Source: an uncultured Acetobacteraceae bacterium
GTDB taxonomy: Bacteria; Pseudomonadota; Alphaproteobacteria; Acetobacterales; Acetobacteraceae
Reading direction: 5' to 3'
DNA length: 64,000 nt
Assembly (NCBI GenBank): GCA_903877125.1
Contig: CAIRCM010000136.1
Coordinates: 34,712-98,711, forward strand
Below the pieces are notes generated by a model. The model did no database searches. It had not been told where the DNA came from and saw only the letters and a program-made list of their open reading frames with translations. The number at the start of each line of letters is the position of its first letter. Within the stretch, counting starts at the first letter, position 1. Positions 8,545 through 17,110 of the stretch are shown here, one piece after another. The position numbers were made by a program, and so were the translations under genes.

Positions 8545-8605
8545 AAGAACCGTGACGGCCGTCCGGAACCAACCGGACGGCCAAGCAATGTTGGGAGGAT
8601 CGATC

Positions 8606-9799
8606 ATGACGGGCTTGAACCGCCGTACACTGTTGTCCGCCGCCGCTGCCGCGCCAGTGGTGCTGCGCCATGCGCGCGGCGAAACCCCCATCAAGATCGG
8701 CATGCCCCTGGCGCTGACCGGCCCATCCGGTGAGATCGGCCAGCAGATGCGCCATGGCGCCGAGTTCTGGCTGAAGGAAGTCAACGCCGCCGGCGGGCTG
8801 CTCGGCCGGCAGGTCGCGCTGCAGATCGAGGATACCACCGGCGATCCCGCGACCTGCGTGCGCAAAGCGCAGGAGGTCGTGGAACGCGACGGCTGCAAGC
8901 TGCTGTTCGGCATGGTGCTGTCGTCGGAAGCGCTCGCGGTGGTGCCGAAACTGGCCGAATGGAACGCGATTTTCATGTCGTCGGACAACGGCGACGGACG
9001 GCTGACCGGATCGTCGTTCGTGCCGAATTTCTTTCGCGCGAACATTTCGGGGCCGATGGAAACGCGCGTGATCTCGCTGTGGCTGCGCGAAGGGCAGATG
9101 AAGAAATTCTTCGCGCTGGGCATGGACTATGCCTGGGGCCACAACAGCATCGGCGTCTTCAAGGACGAGGTGACAAAAGCCGGCAAAACCTTCCTTGGCG
9201 ACGTTTATTCGCCGATTGGGACGAAGGACTTCTCGACCTATATCACCAAGATCCGGCAGTCCGGCGCGGACGGGTGTTTCCTGGTGCTCCAGGGCGACGA
9301 CAATGCCGCCTTCCTGTCGCAGGCGCATGAATACCGGCTGTCGGACAGGGTGCAGCTGATCACCTCGATCGTCGATTTGAATTCGATCCATGCGGTGGGC
9401 GATGCGGCCATCGGTCTCGCCGGATCGACCCGCTATGTGGCCACGATCGATAACCCGGCCAACAAGGCGTTCGTGGCCGATTGGCAGAAGCAATTCAACG
9501 CGCTGCCCGACGTGTTCGAGGGCGAGCAGTATCAGGCCTGCAAAATGTTGCAGGCCGGGATCGAGGCAGCGAAGAGCATTGATGCCGAAAAGCTGCGCCC
9601 GGCGCTGGAGGTGGCAACGATCGACAGCATCAAGGGCAAGATCGCGATGCGCGCCTGCGATCATCAGGCCGTGCAAGGCGGGTATATCGTGAAGGTGAAG
9701 AAGCAGGACGGCGCCAAATATCCAGTGCCCGAAATCATCGCGACTTTCCCCGGCGACAAAGTCACGCCCGCATGCCGGCAGATGACGTTCGAAAGCTGA
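8606..9799 (+). CDS. ABC transporter substrate-binding protein, branched-chain amino acid type (Leu/Ile/Val-binding fold)
   Basis: Periplasmic binding protein of 397 residues feeding the four transporter genes that follow. The N terminus, MTGLNRRTLLSAAAAAP, has a twin-arginine-like signal, with cleavage likely after HARG near residue 25. Mature sequence begins IKIGMPLALTGPSGEIGQQM, the classical start of the periplasmic binding protein type I family, followed by GAEFWLKEVNAAGGLLGRQV. A ribosome site GGGAGGA lies at 8593-8599. Actual ligands of this family include amides, aromatic acids and urea, so leucine uptake should not be assumed. It shares a 1-nt TGATG junction with the first permease gene. 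Confidence 0.93.
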   Translation: MTGLNRRTLLSAAAAAPVVLRHARGETPIKIGMPLALTGPSGEIGQQMRHGAEFWLKEVNAAGGLLGRQVALQIEDTTGDPATCVRKAQEVVERDGCKLLFGMVLSSEALAVVPKLAEWNAIFMSSDNGDGRLTGSSFVPNFFRANISGPMETRVISLWLREGQMKKFFALGMDYAWGHNSIGVFKDEVTKAGKTFLGDVYSPIGTKDFSTYITKIRQSGADGCFLVLQGDDNAAFLSQAHEYRLSDRVQLITSIVDLNSIHAVGDAAIGLAGSTRYVATIDNPANKAFVADWQKQFNALPDVFEGEQYQACKMLQAGIEAAKSIDAEKLRPALEVATIDSIKGKIAMRACDHQAVQGGYIVKVKKQDGAKYPVPEIIATFPGDKVTPACRQMTFES

Positions 9800-10668
9800 T
9801 GGACGTCTCGGCGTTTCTGGTCACCCAGAGTCTGAATGCGCTCTCCCAGGCGGCACTGCTGTTCTTCCTGGGATGCGGCTTGACGCTGATCTTCGGCATC
9901 ATGCGCATCGTCAACTTCGCGCACGGCGCGTTCTTCATGCTCGGCGCCTATGTCGGCTGGTCCGCGGTCGGACTGACCGGCAGCTTCTGGGCCGCGCTCC
10001 TGTTCGCCCCCATCCTGGTGGGCGGCTTCGGTGCGGCCTTCGAAATGGGCCTGCTCCGCCGGCTCTACGGACGCGACGGGCACGCGTTCCTGATGGTCAC
10101 GTTCGGTCTGACGTTGATCATGGGGGAGGCAATCCGGCTGATCTGGGGCGTGAACGCGCTCCAGGTCGAAATCCCGAAATTGCTGTCCGGCATTGTCTTC
10201 ATCCTTGATGAGCCGTTCCCGATCTATCGCCTGTTCCTGGCCGGCGCCGGGATCGTCGTGGCCATCGGGATCTGGCAGTTTCTGGAACGCACGCGCCTCG
10301 GCTTGCTGATCCGGGCGACGTCGCAGAACGCGGAAATGGTGCATGCGCTGGGAACCGACGTGCGCCTGGTCCGATCCGCGGTCTTCGGCATCGGCTGCGG
10401 GTTGGCCGGCATCGGCGGTGTTCTGGCGGCGCCGATGGTCACCGCGTCGCTGGGCATGGCACCCAACGCGGTGATCGATACGTTCGTGATCGTGATCATC
10501 GGCGGCATGGGCAGCTTCCTCGGCTCGATGATCGGCGCCGTGCTGGTGGCCTTCGTGCAGGTCTTCGGCAGCTATTTTTTCCCCGATTTCGCGATGTCGT
10601 TCATGTACCTGATCATGGCGACGATCCTGGTCTTCCGCCCCGGCGGCCTGCTGGGGAAGGAGGCTTAA
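9799..10668 (+). CDS. livH: ABC transporter permease, LivH family
   Basis: Integral inner-membrane permease of 289 residues with about eight hydrophobic segments. ALLFFLGCGLTLIFGIMRIVNFAHGAFFMLGAY is the LivH hallmark, split here across the first two helices, and GGMGSFLGSMIGA near the C terminus matches the cytoplasmic loop that contacts the ATPase. The start ATG at 9799 overlaps the TGA of the binding-protein gene by one base, and a longer frame starting at 9772 lies inside that gene. Four nucleotides separate it from livM. Confidence 0.93.
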   Translation: MDVSAFLVTQSLNALSQAALLFFLGCGLTLIFGIMRIVNFAHGAFFMLGAYVGWSAVGLTGSFWAALLFAPILVGGFGAAFEMGLLRRLYGRDGHAFLMVTFGLTLIMGEAIRLIWGVNALQVEIPKLLSGIVFILDEPFPIYRLFLAGAGIVVAIGIWQFLERTRLGLLIRATSQNAEMVHALGTDVRLVRSAVFGIGCGLAGIGGVLAAPMVTASLGMAPNAVIDTFVIVIIGGMGSFLGSMIGAVLVAFVQVFGSYFFPDFAMSFMYLIMATILVFRPGGLLGKEA

Positions 10669-10672
10669 GGAC

Positions 10673-11593
10673 ATGCGCATGCTGCTTGCCGTCGCGCTGC
10701 TGCTGGCGCTGCTGCCGTTTGGCCTGCCGCCCTATGCCATGACCCTACTGACCGAGGCATTGATCATGGGCCTGTTCGCCATGAGCCTCGATCTCATGGT
10801 CGGCTACGCTCGGCTGATCTCCTTCGGGCACGCCGCCGCTTATGGGCTGGGGGCCTACACCTGCGGAAATATCCTTCTGCACACCGATATTCCGCTGCCC
10901 TTCGCGGTGCTGCTCGCCGGACTGTTCAGCGGGATCGTGGCCATCGGCGTGGCATGGGTCTGCACCCAGGCCACCGGCGTTTCATTCTCGATGCTGACGC
11001 TGGCGTTCGCGCAATTGCTGTACGCCGTGGCCTTCAAGTGGACTCCGGTGACCGGCGCATCGGACGGGCTGGCTGGGATTCCGCGCAGCCCGGGCCCGTT
11101 CGGCGTCACCTGGTTCGCGACGAAATCGGGCTTCTATTACCTGACGATGGCGTGCCTGATCGGTGGCTTCTTGTTCGCCCGAGCACTGGTGCGCTCACCC
11201 TTTGGGGCGGTGTTGCGAGGGATACGGGAGAATGAGGCCAAGACCCTCTCCCTCGGCTACAACACCCGTCTCTACAAGATCGCGGTCGTCGCCGCGTCCT
11301 ACATGCTGGGTGGGCTGGCGGGCGCGCTTTATGCCCCCTTCGCCGGGTTCGCGAACACCGAACTGCTGTTCTGGCTGCTGTCCGGTCAGGTGCTGATCAT
11401 GGTGATCGTCGGCGGCACCGGCACCCTCGTCGGTCCGATCCTGGGCGCCGTGTTTTTCCTGTTCGTGCAACAGCAGCTATCGACATACACCGATTCCTGG
11501 GCCCTGTTCTTCGGCGTGATCTTCATCGGTTTCGTGCTGTTCGCCCCGGAAGGGATCTTGGGCCTGGCCCGTCGCTGGACGAGGGCGCACTGA
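10673..11593 (+). CDS. livM: ABC transporter permease, LivM family
   Basis: Second inner-membrane permease, 306 residues, in the same operon. MSLDLMVGYARLISFGHAAAYGLGAY and the later GGTGTLVGPILGA are typical LivM segments. It has around eight to ten transmembrane helices and pairs with LivH to form the translocation channel. It ends at 11593, sharing one base with the start of the ATPase gene livG (TGATG). Confidence 0.93.
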   Translation: MRMLLAVALLLALLPFGLPPYAMTLLTEALIMGLFAMSLDLMVGYARLISFGHAAAYGLGAYTCGNILLHTDIPLPFAVLLAGLFSGIVAIGVAWVCTQATGVSFSMLTLAFAQLLYAVAFKWTPVTGASDGLAGIPRSPGPFGVTWFATKSGFYYLTMACLIGGFLFARALVRSPFGAVLRGIRENEAKTLSLGYNTRLYKIAVVAASYMLGGLAGALYAPFAGFANTELLFWLLSGQVLIMVIVGGTGTLVGPILGAVFFLFVQQQLSTYTDSWALFFGVIFIGFVLFAPEGILGLARRWTRAH

Positions 11594-12342
11594 TGTCGCT
11601 TTTGGAACTGCAAGGCCTGACCAAGCGCTATGGCGGAATCGTCGCGGTCAACGACGTGACGATGGCGGTGGAAGAAGGCGAGGTCAGAGCCGTGATCGGT
11701 CCAAACGGCGCGGGCAAGACCAGCCTGTTTCACTTGATCACCGGCGTCGTGAAACCGACGGTGGGCGAAATCCATTTCGGCGGACACCGCGTGTCGGCCA
11801 TGCCGGCGTTCGGCCGATGCCAGCTCGGGATGTCGCGCACGTTCCAGATCACCGCGCTGTTTCCTGAAATGTCGGCACGCGAGAACACACGGCTCGCCGC
11901 CCAGGCCCGCGACCCCAAGCGCTGGCTGCCGCTTGGCGGCGGCGGGGTGTTCGCCGAAGCCGCGCGGCGCGGCGACGCAGCCCTCGAACGGCTCGGCCTG
12001 ACCCATGTTGCCGAACGCCCGGCGGGCCTCCTGTCGCACGGCGATCAGCGCCTGCTGGAGGTCGCGATGGCCCTCGCCCAGCAACCGCGTCTGCTGCTGA
12101 TGGATGAGCCGACGCAAGGCCTGTCGGTCGAGGAAACCGCCCAGGCAGTCGATGTGCTCGCCGGCCTGTTCGCCGGTGGCGGCCTGACGGTTCTGCTGGT
12201 GGAACACGATATGGAGGTCGTCTTCCGCCTCGCCACCAAAATGACCGTGCTGCACCGGGGTACGGTGATCGCCGATGGCGATCCCGACTCGGTCAAGGCC
12301 GATCCGGTGGTGCAGGACGCCTATCTCGGAGGCTATGCCTGA
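11593..12342 (+). CDS. livG: ABC transporter ATP-binding protein, LivG family
   Basis: Cytoplasmic ATPase of 249 residues. The Walker A is GPNGAGKTSL near residue 36. A variant signature motif is seen in LLSHGDQRLLEVAMALAQQP, where the usual LSGG/LSYG is LSHGD. Walker B is LLLMDEPTQGLS, and the H-loop is LLVEHDMEVV. The segment following Walker A, THLITGVVKPTVGEI-like, and the extra FAEAARRGDAALE helical insert separate LivG from LivF. It overlaps both neighbours by one base, consistent with a single operon. Confidence 0.92.
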   Translation: MSLLELQGLTKRYGGIVAVNDVTMAVEEGEVRAVIGPNGAGKTSLFHLITGVVKPTVGEIHFGGHRVSAMPAFGRCQLGMSRTFQITALFPEMSARENTRLAAQARDPKRWLPLGGGGVFAEAARRGDAALERLGLTHVAERPAGLLSHGDQRLLEVAMALAQQPRLLLMDEPTQGLSVEETAQAVDVLAGLFAGGGLTVLLVEHDMEVVFRLATKMTVLHRGTVIADGDPDSVKADPVVQDAYLGGYA

Positions 12343-13037
12343 TGCTGGTGATCGAGGGTCTCAACACCCATTACGGCGCCAGCCATGTGCTGCAGGGTGT
12401 CGATCTCACCGTCCCGGTGGGGCGGATCTGCGCCCTGCTGGGGCGCAACGGGGTGGGCAAGACAACGACGATGCGCAGTGTGATGGGACTGGTCCGCCCC
12501 ACCAGCGGCCGCGTGCTGCTGGACGGCACCGACATCGCCGGTTGGCCGGCGCATCGGGTCGCCCGGGCCGGGGTCGCCTATGTGCCGGAAGGACGGCTGA
12601 TCTTCCCCGACCTGACCGTGATCGAGAATATCGAGGTCGCGCAGCGCATTCCCGCGAAAGCATGGCCCATCCCCAGGCTGCTGGAACTGTTCCCGTCCCT
12701 GAAAGAACGGGCCCGTAACAAGGGCGCCCACTTGTCCGGCGGGGAGCAGCAGATGCTCGCAATCGCCAGGGCGTTGGTCAGCGATCCCAAGGTGCTGCTG
12801 CTCGACGAGCCGAGTCAGGGGCTGGCCCCGCTGGTGGTCCGGGAACTGGCACGGGTGATCCAGTTGCTGTGCGACGACGGGGTTACAATTCTGCTGGTCG
12901 AGCAGAACATGAAACTGGCCGAGGCGGTCGCCAGCGAACTGCACATCATGGTCAAGGGCCGCATGGTCTACGGCGCGTCGCCGGAAAAATTCCGAGCCGA
13001 AGAGCAAGAGATCAGGCGGCGTTACTTGACGGTATAA
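12342..13037 (+). CDS. livF: ABC transporter ATP-binding protein, LivF family
   Basis: Second ATPase of the importer, 231 residues. Walker A is GRNGVGKTTTMRS, the signature is LSGGEQQMLAIARALV, Walker B is LLLDEPSQGLAP, and the H-loop lies in ILLVEQNMKLA. The sequence VAYVPEGRLIFPDLTV is typical of LivF. It is the last gene of the five-gene importer operon. Two tiny convergent genes follow after 34 nt. Confidence 0.93.
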   Translation: MLVIEGLNTHYGASHVLQGVDLTVPVGRICALLGRNGVGKTTTMRSVMGLVRPTSGRVLLDGTDIAGWPAHRVARAGVAYVPEGRLIFPDLTVIENIEVAQRIPAKAWPIPRLLELFPSLKERARNKGAHLSGGEQQMLAIARALVSDPKVLLLDEPSQGLAPLVVRELARVIQLLCDDGVTILLVEQNMKLAEAVASELHIMVKGRMVYGASPEKFRAEEQEIRRRYLTV

Positions 13038-13071
13038 CCGGGGCCGGATCGGTCGGCCGGACCGCTTACGC

Positions 13072-13272
13072 TCACAGGTAGAATGCAATCTGACGTTCGA
13101 TGTCGTCCGTCAGGCGCCCGCCGCCGCGGGCCACCAGATCGGACACGGCTTTCTCGGCGTCGGCGCGCCGGTTGTCGGCGAGGGCATCGAGCATGCACCG
13201 CCAGATCGAGTGGTGTTGCGGGTCCGCGACAGGAGCGGGCGTCAGATCGCGGGGATGATTGATGAAACTCAT
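13072..13272 (-). CDS. Small hypothetical protein, 66 residues
   Basis: A small soluble protein with no family I recognise. The frame is open upstream to 13518, but ATG 13272 is chosen because the reverse strand reads AAAGGAAC, a good ribosome site, about 7 nt before it, and because a separate small gene occupies the DNA upstream. The product begins MSFINHPRDLTP and has a helical centre (IWRCMLDALADNRRADAEKAVSDLV) and a C-terminal DDIERQIAFYL. It lies 28 nt downstream of the 46-residue gene on the same strand, and both diverge from a LysR regulator, suggesting a small operon controlled by it. Confidence 0.65.
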   Translation of the reverse strand: MSFINHPRDLTPAPVADPQHHSIWRCMLDALADNRRADAEKAVSDLVARGGGRLTDDIERQIAFYL

Positions 13273-13300
13273 GGCTGTTGTTCCTTTTCCGGTGGCGCGT

Positions 13301-13441
13301 TCAGAAGGGCGGCATGTGCCGAAGCATCTCGGGGTCGGCGTCTTCGAAGAATGAAGGCAGGCGATCCAGCGTGCGGTAAGCCCAATCGGCGAAAAGCGCC
13401 CAAAGGTTGCTTTGGTGGCCGGTGGTGGTCGCTGTCGACAT
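13301..13441 (-). CDS. Very small hypothetical protein, 46 residues, divergent from LysR
   Basis: I translated this directly; it is too short for ordinary ORF lists. ATG 13441 is preceded on the reverse strand by AAGGAGAACCACC, a near-ideal Shine-Dalgarno with good spacing. The product starts MSTATTTGHQSNLWALFADW and ends EMLRHMPPF, with TGA at 13301. It could form one amphipathic helix (LWALFADWAYRTLDRL) and has aromatic and acidic residues (FFEDADPEM). Small DUF1127-type proteins divergent from GcvA-like LysR regulators are known in alphaproteobacteria, and the N-terminal half is reminiscent of them, but the Arg-rich DUF1127 core is absent, so I do not make that assignment. Confidence 0.6.
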   Translation of the reverse strand: MSTATTTGHQSNLWALFADWAYRTLDRLPSFFEDADPEMLRHMPPF

Positions 13442-13557
13442 GGTGGTTCTCCTTGGTCCGGCGCTTGAGATTTTCTGCCGGCGAACCGAAAACTATGCCC
13501 TGAAAATAACGGCGACAAACGATGTTTCCTCGCGGGTCGATTTAGATTATCTCATGT

Positions 13558-14475
13558 GTGATGACCCACGGCCTACTCCCGCTGAACGCCCTCCGTGCCT
13601 TCGAGGCAACCGCCCGTCATCTGAGCTTCAAGAATGCCGCGGAGGAACTGTTCGTCACCCCCGCGGCCTTGAGCCATCAGATCAAGGCGCTGGAGGAATT
13701 CTTCGGCCAGGCGTTGTTCACCCGGAAATTGCGCGCCATCGAACTGACTCCGGCGGGCGAGGCCTTGTATCCTGGCCTGCGGCTGGCCTTCGCGCAGATG
13801 CGGCAAAGCGTCGAACTGCTCAACCGCATGCCGAGCGACAACGTGCTGGTGGTTAGCGCATCGCCAGGATTTACCGCGAAATGGCTGGCACCCCGGCTCT
13901 GGCGCTTCATGCAGGCCAGTCCGGAGATTGAAACCAGGGTATCCGCGAGCTTCGGACTCGCGAATTTCGTGACCGACGGCGTGGATATCGCCATTCGCAA
14001 CAGCCGCAGCCGGGCAACCGGCCTTTGGTCGCGGCCGCTGTTTCCGGTGACGCTGCTCCCGGTGATCAGCCCCAAGCTGGTTGCTGAAAAAGCCCTGTCC
14101 GTCCCCGCCGACCTCACCCGAATCGCGCTGATCCACGACGACATGCTCGGTGCGGTCACCGGCACGCCGCGCTGGGCGGATTGGTTCGCCGCCGCGGGAA
14201 TTTTGGAGCCGCACACCGGGACCAATCTTCGTTTCACCAGCCCCGATCACGCCTTGGACGCGGCCGTGGAGGGCGCGGGCGCGCTGCTCGCCCATCTCGT
14301 GATGGCATATGATGACCTGCGGACGGGCCGGCTGGTTTCCCCCTTTGGGCCACGTATGGAAACCCCCCACCATTTTCAGCTGGTGGCGCCGGAATCCCAT
14401 TTGCAACAGCCGAAAGTGAGGGCTTTCGTCGATTGGATCGTATCCGAGGCGGATAGTTTGTCTGACGCCGTATAA
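13558..14475 (+). CDS. LysR-family transcriptional regulator, GcvA-like
   Basis: DNA-binding regulator of 305 residues. The N-terminal winged helix-turn-helix (residues about 6-65) reads LNALRAFEATARHLSFKNAAEELFVTPAALSHQIKALEE, split in the usual LysR way. A type 2 periplasmic-binding-like effector domain follows from about residue 92. The VTPAALSHQIKALE form and the IAIRNSRS segment are typical of the GcvA subgroup. GTG 13558 and ATG 13561 are adjacent possible starts. The divergent 46- and 66-residue genes share its 116-bp promoter region and are the likeliest targets. The effector is unknown. Confidence 0.9.
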   Translation: MMTHGLLPLNALRAFEATARHLSFKNAAEELFVTPAALSHQIKALEEFFGQALFTRKLRAIELTPAGEALYPGLRLAFAQMRQSVELLNRMPSDNVLVVSASPGFTAKWLAPRLWRFMQASPEIETRVSASFGLANFVTDGVDIAIRNSRSRATGLWSRPLFPVTLLPVISPKLVAEKALSVPADLTRIALIHDDMLGAVTGTPRWADWFAAAGILEPHTGTNLRFTSPDHALDAAVEGAGALLAHLVMAYDDLRTGRLVSPFGPRMETPHHFQLVAPESHLQQPKVRAFVDWIVSEADSLSDAV

Positions 14476-14486
14476 TCGGCTGCCCT

Positions 14487-15668
14487 TCACAGGGCGACGG
14501 CGACCCCCGCGAGACCGCCCAGAACCACGACCAACAAAGGCGGCGCGCGCCAGACGACCAGCAGCACGAAGCCGGCGATCGCGATCGCGCAGTCGCTCGG
14601 CCGCGACACCGACCCGGTCCAGACGGGATTGTAGAGCGCGGCACCCAGCACCCCGACGACTGCGGCGTTGATGCCGCGCATCGCGGATTGGGCATCGGGA
14701 CGGCCGCGCAGCGCATGCCAGAATGGAAGCGTGCCAGCCATGGCGAGGGTGCCGGGAACGAAAATCGCCAGCAGGCCGATGACCGACCCGAGGACCCCGC
14801 CCGGTCCGATGTTGGACACCGCGCCAAGGTAGGCGGCGAAGGTGAACACCGGTCCGGGCATAGCCTGAGTGACCCCGTAGCCGGCCAGAAAGCTGCTGTC
14901 GGACGCCCACCCGGGCACCACCACTGCATCGCGCAACAACGGCAAAACCACATGACCGCCACCGAAGACCAGGGCCCCGGCCCGGTAGAACGCGTCCCAC
15001 AATGCCAAGACCCCCCCGGCGGGAATGAACGCGATCGCCAGCAGTGCGAAGAACCCACCGAGGCATACCATCCCAGCGGTGCGCGACACCGGCATCGCCA
15101 TCGCATCGTCCGCCGGTTCAACCGTGGCTCGGCAGAACACCAGTCCAGCCAGACCGCCCGCGACGATGACGCCGACCTGGCTGAGCGAGCCGGGCGCAAG
15201 CAGGACTGGGATTGTCGCGAGGGCCGCGATGGATGCCCGTTGCCGATCGGGACAGAGGCTGCGTGCCATCCCCAATACGGCCTGCGCGACGATCGCGACG
15301 GCGACCAGTTTCAACCCATGCAGCAACCCCGCGCCGGTCGTGGACTGCCCGATATGGCCCGCGCCGAACGCGAACAGCAGCATCAGGATCGCCGATGGAA
15401 GGGTGAAGCCAGCCCAGGCCGCCAGCCCGCCCAAGGCGCCGCCGCGCATCAACCCGATCGCGAAACCGGTCTGGCTGGACCCCGGACCCGGCAAAAACTG
15501 CGACAGCGCGACGACATCGGCATAGGCCCGCTCGCTCAGCCAGCGTCGGCGCTCCACGAATTCGGCGCGAAAATAACCGAGATGCGCGACCGGGCCGCCG
15601 AAGGATGTGACGCCCAGGCGAAGAAACGCTGAAAAGACCTCGGCCACGTTGCCGTTCTGCTGGGACAT
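14487..15668 (-). CDS. chrA: ChrA-type chromate transporter, two-domain (long chain)
   Basis: Inner-membrane protein of 393 residues with about ten transmembrane segments arranged as two homologous CHR domains. The first domain opens with FLRLGVTSFGGPVAHLGYF, the conserved ChrA signature, followed by LSQFLPGPGSSQTGFAIG. The second half repeats this with GGGHVVLPLL and GYGVTQAMPGPVFTFAAYLG. Family members export chromate or sulfate-like oxyanions by anion antiport, but many chromosomal ChrA copies have unknown substrates. ATG 15668 is preferred to a TTG four codons upstream. It converges with LysR and diverges from the fasciclin gene, with a 162-bp shared region. Confidence 0.9.
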   Translation of the reverse strand: MSQQNGNVAEVFSAFLRLGVTSFGGPVAHLGYFRAEFVERRRWLSERAYADVVALSQFLPGPGSSQTGFAIGLMRGGALGGLAAWAGFTLPSAILMLLFAFGAGHIGQSTTGAGLLHGLKLVAVAIVAQAVLGMARSLCPDRQRASIAALATIPVLLAPGSLSQVGVIVAGGLAGLVFCRATVEPADDAMAMPVSRTAGMVCLGGFFALLAIAFIPAGGVLALWDAFYRAGALVFGGGHVVLPLLRDAVVVPGWASDSSFLAGYGVTQAMPGPVFTFAAYLGAVSNIGPGGVLGSVIGLLAIFVPGTLAMAGTLPFWHALRGRPDAQSAMRGINAAVVGVLGAALYNPVWTGSVSRPSDCAIAIAGFVLLVVWRAPPLLVVVLGGLAGVAVAL

Positions 15669-15754
15669 TGGGTGGGCCAATCCTGTTGCCGGGGAATGGT
15701 TAGCTCAGTGGGCGGTCGGGTCAATCGGAGAGCCGGAGAAATTTCGGCGGCGCC

Positions 15755-15780
15755 GCATCCACCTGTGTTCGGCGGGCGTA
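15755..15780 (+). promoter_or_regulatory. Putative ECF-sigma promoter upstream of the fasciclin gene
   Basis: GCATCCACC (15755-15763), a 13-nt spacer, then CGTA (15777-15780). Exactly the same 9-mer, spacer length and CGTA occur ahead of the ECF sigma gene on the other strand (17693-17668). The distance from GCATCC to CGTA is 16 nt, the usual ECF -35/-10 spacing. The start codon of the fasciclin gene lies 50 nt downstream. Assignment to the neighbouring sigma factor is inference. Confidence 0.6.
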
Positions 15781-15830
15781 ACCCTATCAGCGGCCACGAT
15801 CCGCCGCTTCACCCGAGAGGAGTCCATCCC

Positions 15831-16385
15831 ATGAAACGCACTGCCTTGCTCGCCGCGTTCGTCGTCGTTGCGCTTCCCGCTTTCGCCGCCACTATGGACA
15901 ACACCGTCATGGTCGGCGGTCAGGCCATGTATCCGTCGAAAACCATCGTCGCCAACGCGGTCAATTCCGCCGATCACACCACGCTCGTCGCCGCGGTGAA
16001 GGCCGCGGGTCTGGTCGATACGCTGAACAGCAAAGGTCCGTTCACGGTCTTCGCCCCGACCAACGAGGCCTTCGCTGCCCTGCCGGCCGGCACGGTCGAT
16101 ACGCTCGTCAAACCGGAAAACAAGGCCACGCTGACCAAGATCCTGACCTATCACGTGGTTGCCGGCGACTACGACACCACCAAACTGCGGTCGATGATCG
16201 TCGAAGGGCACGGCAAAGCCATGCTCAAGACGGTCGAGGGCGGCAGGCTGACGCTGATGATGAACGGATCGAACAACATCGCGATCACCGATGAAAAGGG
16301 CAACGTCGCCGACATCGCGATATCCGATGTGCATCAGTCGAACGGCGTGATCCAGGTGATCGATCGCGTTCTGATGCCGGGCTAA
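15831..16385 (+). CDS. Secreted fasciclin (FAS1) domain protein
   Basis: The 184-residue product has a clear Sec signal peptide (MKRTALLAAFVVVALPAFA), so it is exported. The mature part is one FAS1 domain: residues about 35-182 hold AVNSADHTTLVAAVKAAGLV, FTVFAPTNEAFAALP (FAS1 box 1) and VIQVIDRVLMP (box 2). FAS1 domains act in adhesion or cell-envelope interactions. GAGAGGAG at 15815-15822 precedes the ATG at 15831; a longer frame from 15672 is rejected. It converges on an RskA/ECF sigma pair and shares a promoter-like motif with the sigma gene, so it is probably a target of that sigma factor. Confidence 0.92.
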   Translation: MKRTALLAAFVVVALPAFAATMDNTVMVGGQAMYPSKTIVANAVNSADHTTLVAAVKAAGLVDTLNSKGPFTVFAPTNEAFAALPAGTVDTLVKPENKATLTKILTYHVVAGDYDTTKLRSMIVEGHGKAMLKTVEGGRLTLMMNGSNNIAITDEKGNVADIAISDVHQSNGVIQVIDRVLMPG

Positions 16386-16405
16386 CCGATCGTCGTACGA
16401 ACCAA

Positions 16406-16441
16406 GGCGGGGACGGTCTGTCCGTCCCCGCCGCTTTTTTT
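16406..16441 (+). terminator. Rho-independent terminator after the fasciclin gene
   Basis: An 11-bp GC-rich stem (GGCGGGGACGG at 16406-16416, CCGTCCCCGCC at 16422-16432) with loop TCTGT is followed by GC and seven T residues. It begins 21 nt after the fasciclin stop. Confidence 0.93.
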
Positions 16442-16450
16442 ACGCGCTGT

Positions 16451-17110
16451 TCAGTTTACCCGCGACAACGTGCCACCATACACGACCGGGCCGGTTGGCT
16501 GTCCGGTCGGCGACCCACCCCTTGGTTCCAGGCTCACCAGAAGCTGTGTGTCGGGCGCCAACGACGCGATCAGCGCTCGGCCCGCGACCGGCAGCACCCC
16601 GAGCGAACGCGGCTTCGCATCTCCCTTGGCCAGCGCCCAGAGTTCCAGGTCCTTGTCGGTCGGGACCTGGATCGCGCCGTTCGGGCGGATCGTCAGCCGG
16701 CCACCGCTTTCCTCCGTCGCCAGCAACACCGCCGTCCCGTTCGCGATGGGCGCGAGGACGGCGACATGCGCCGGTTCGGGGCGACGCAGGACGAGGAACG
16801 CCGCGAGCGATGCCGCGATCGCCAGCGAGGCGATGGTGCCGATTTGCCATTGGCGCACACGGCGCAGCGGCACGACGTTGCTGGTGGTCGAGCCGGTCGC
16901 CTGCTCAATCCGCGCCCACAGTCCGGCCGGCGGTTCGACCGGCTCCGCGATCGCCGCCATCGGCGCCAACCGCCGCTCCCAACGCGCGACTGCCCCGGCG
17001 AAGGCGGGATCTTGCGCGATGCGCTGTTCCGCGGCTCGGCGCTCCTCGGGATCGAGCGTGCCGAGCACGAATTCGCCGGCGAGGGCATCGGATTCGTCGC
17101 GATCGGTCAT
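16451..17110 (-). CDS. Anti-sigma factor, RskA family
   Basis: Membrane-spanning anti-sigma factor of 219 residues. The cytoplasmic N terminus (about 1-55) reads ALAGEFVLGTLDPEERRAAE, the helical anti-sigma domain typical of RskA proteins; the zinc-binding motif of ZAS-type anti-sigmas is absent. One transmembrane helix spans about residues 89-108. The extracytoplasmic C-terminal part contains the RskA beta domain (DKDLELWALAKGDAKPRSLG). The ATG at 17110 overlaps the sigma gene's stop (ATGA), so the two are translationally coupled. It should hold the adjacent ECF sigma inactive until an envelope signal triggers release, by analogy with RskA. Confidence 0.88.
   Translation of the reverse strand: MTDRDESDALAGEFVLGTLDPEERRAAEQRIAQDPAFAGAVARWERRLAPMAAIAEPVEPPAGLWARIEQATGSTTSNVVPLRRVRQWQIGTIASLAIAASLAAFLVLRRPEPAHVAVLAPIANGTAVLLATEESGGRLTIRPNGAIQVPTDKDLELWALAKGDAKPRSLGVLPVAGRALIASLAPDTQLLVSLEPRGGSPTGQPTGPVVYGGTLSRVN

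Noticed and set aside
13573..15066. 497-codon reverse-strand frame
   Set aside because: It lies opposite the LysR and within the ChrA genes and has a repetitive Arg/Gly/His/Gln composition typical of a GC-rich shadow frame.
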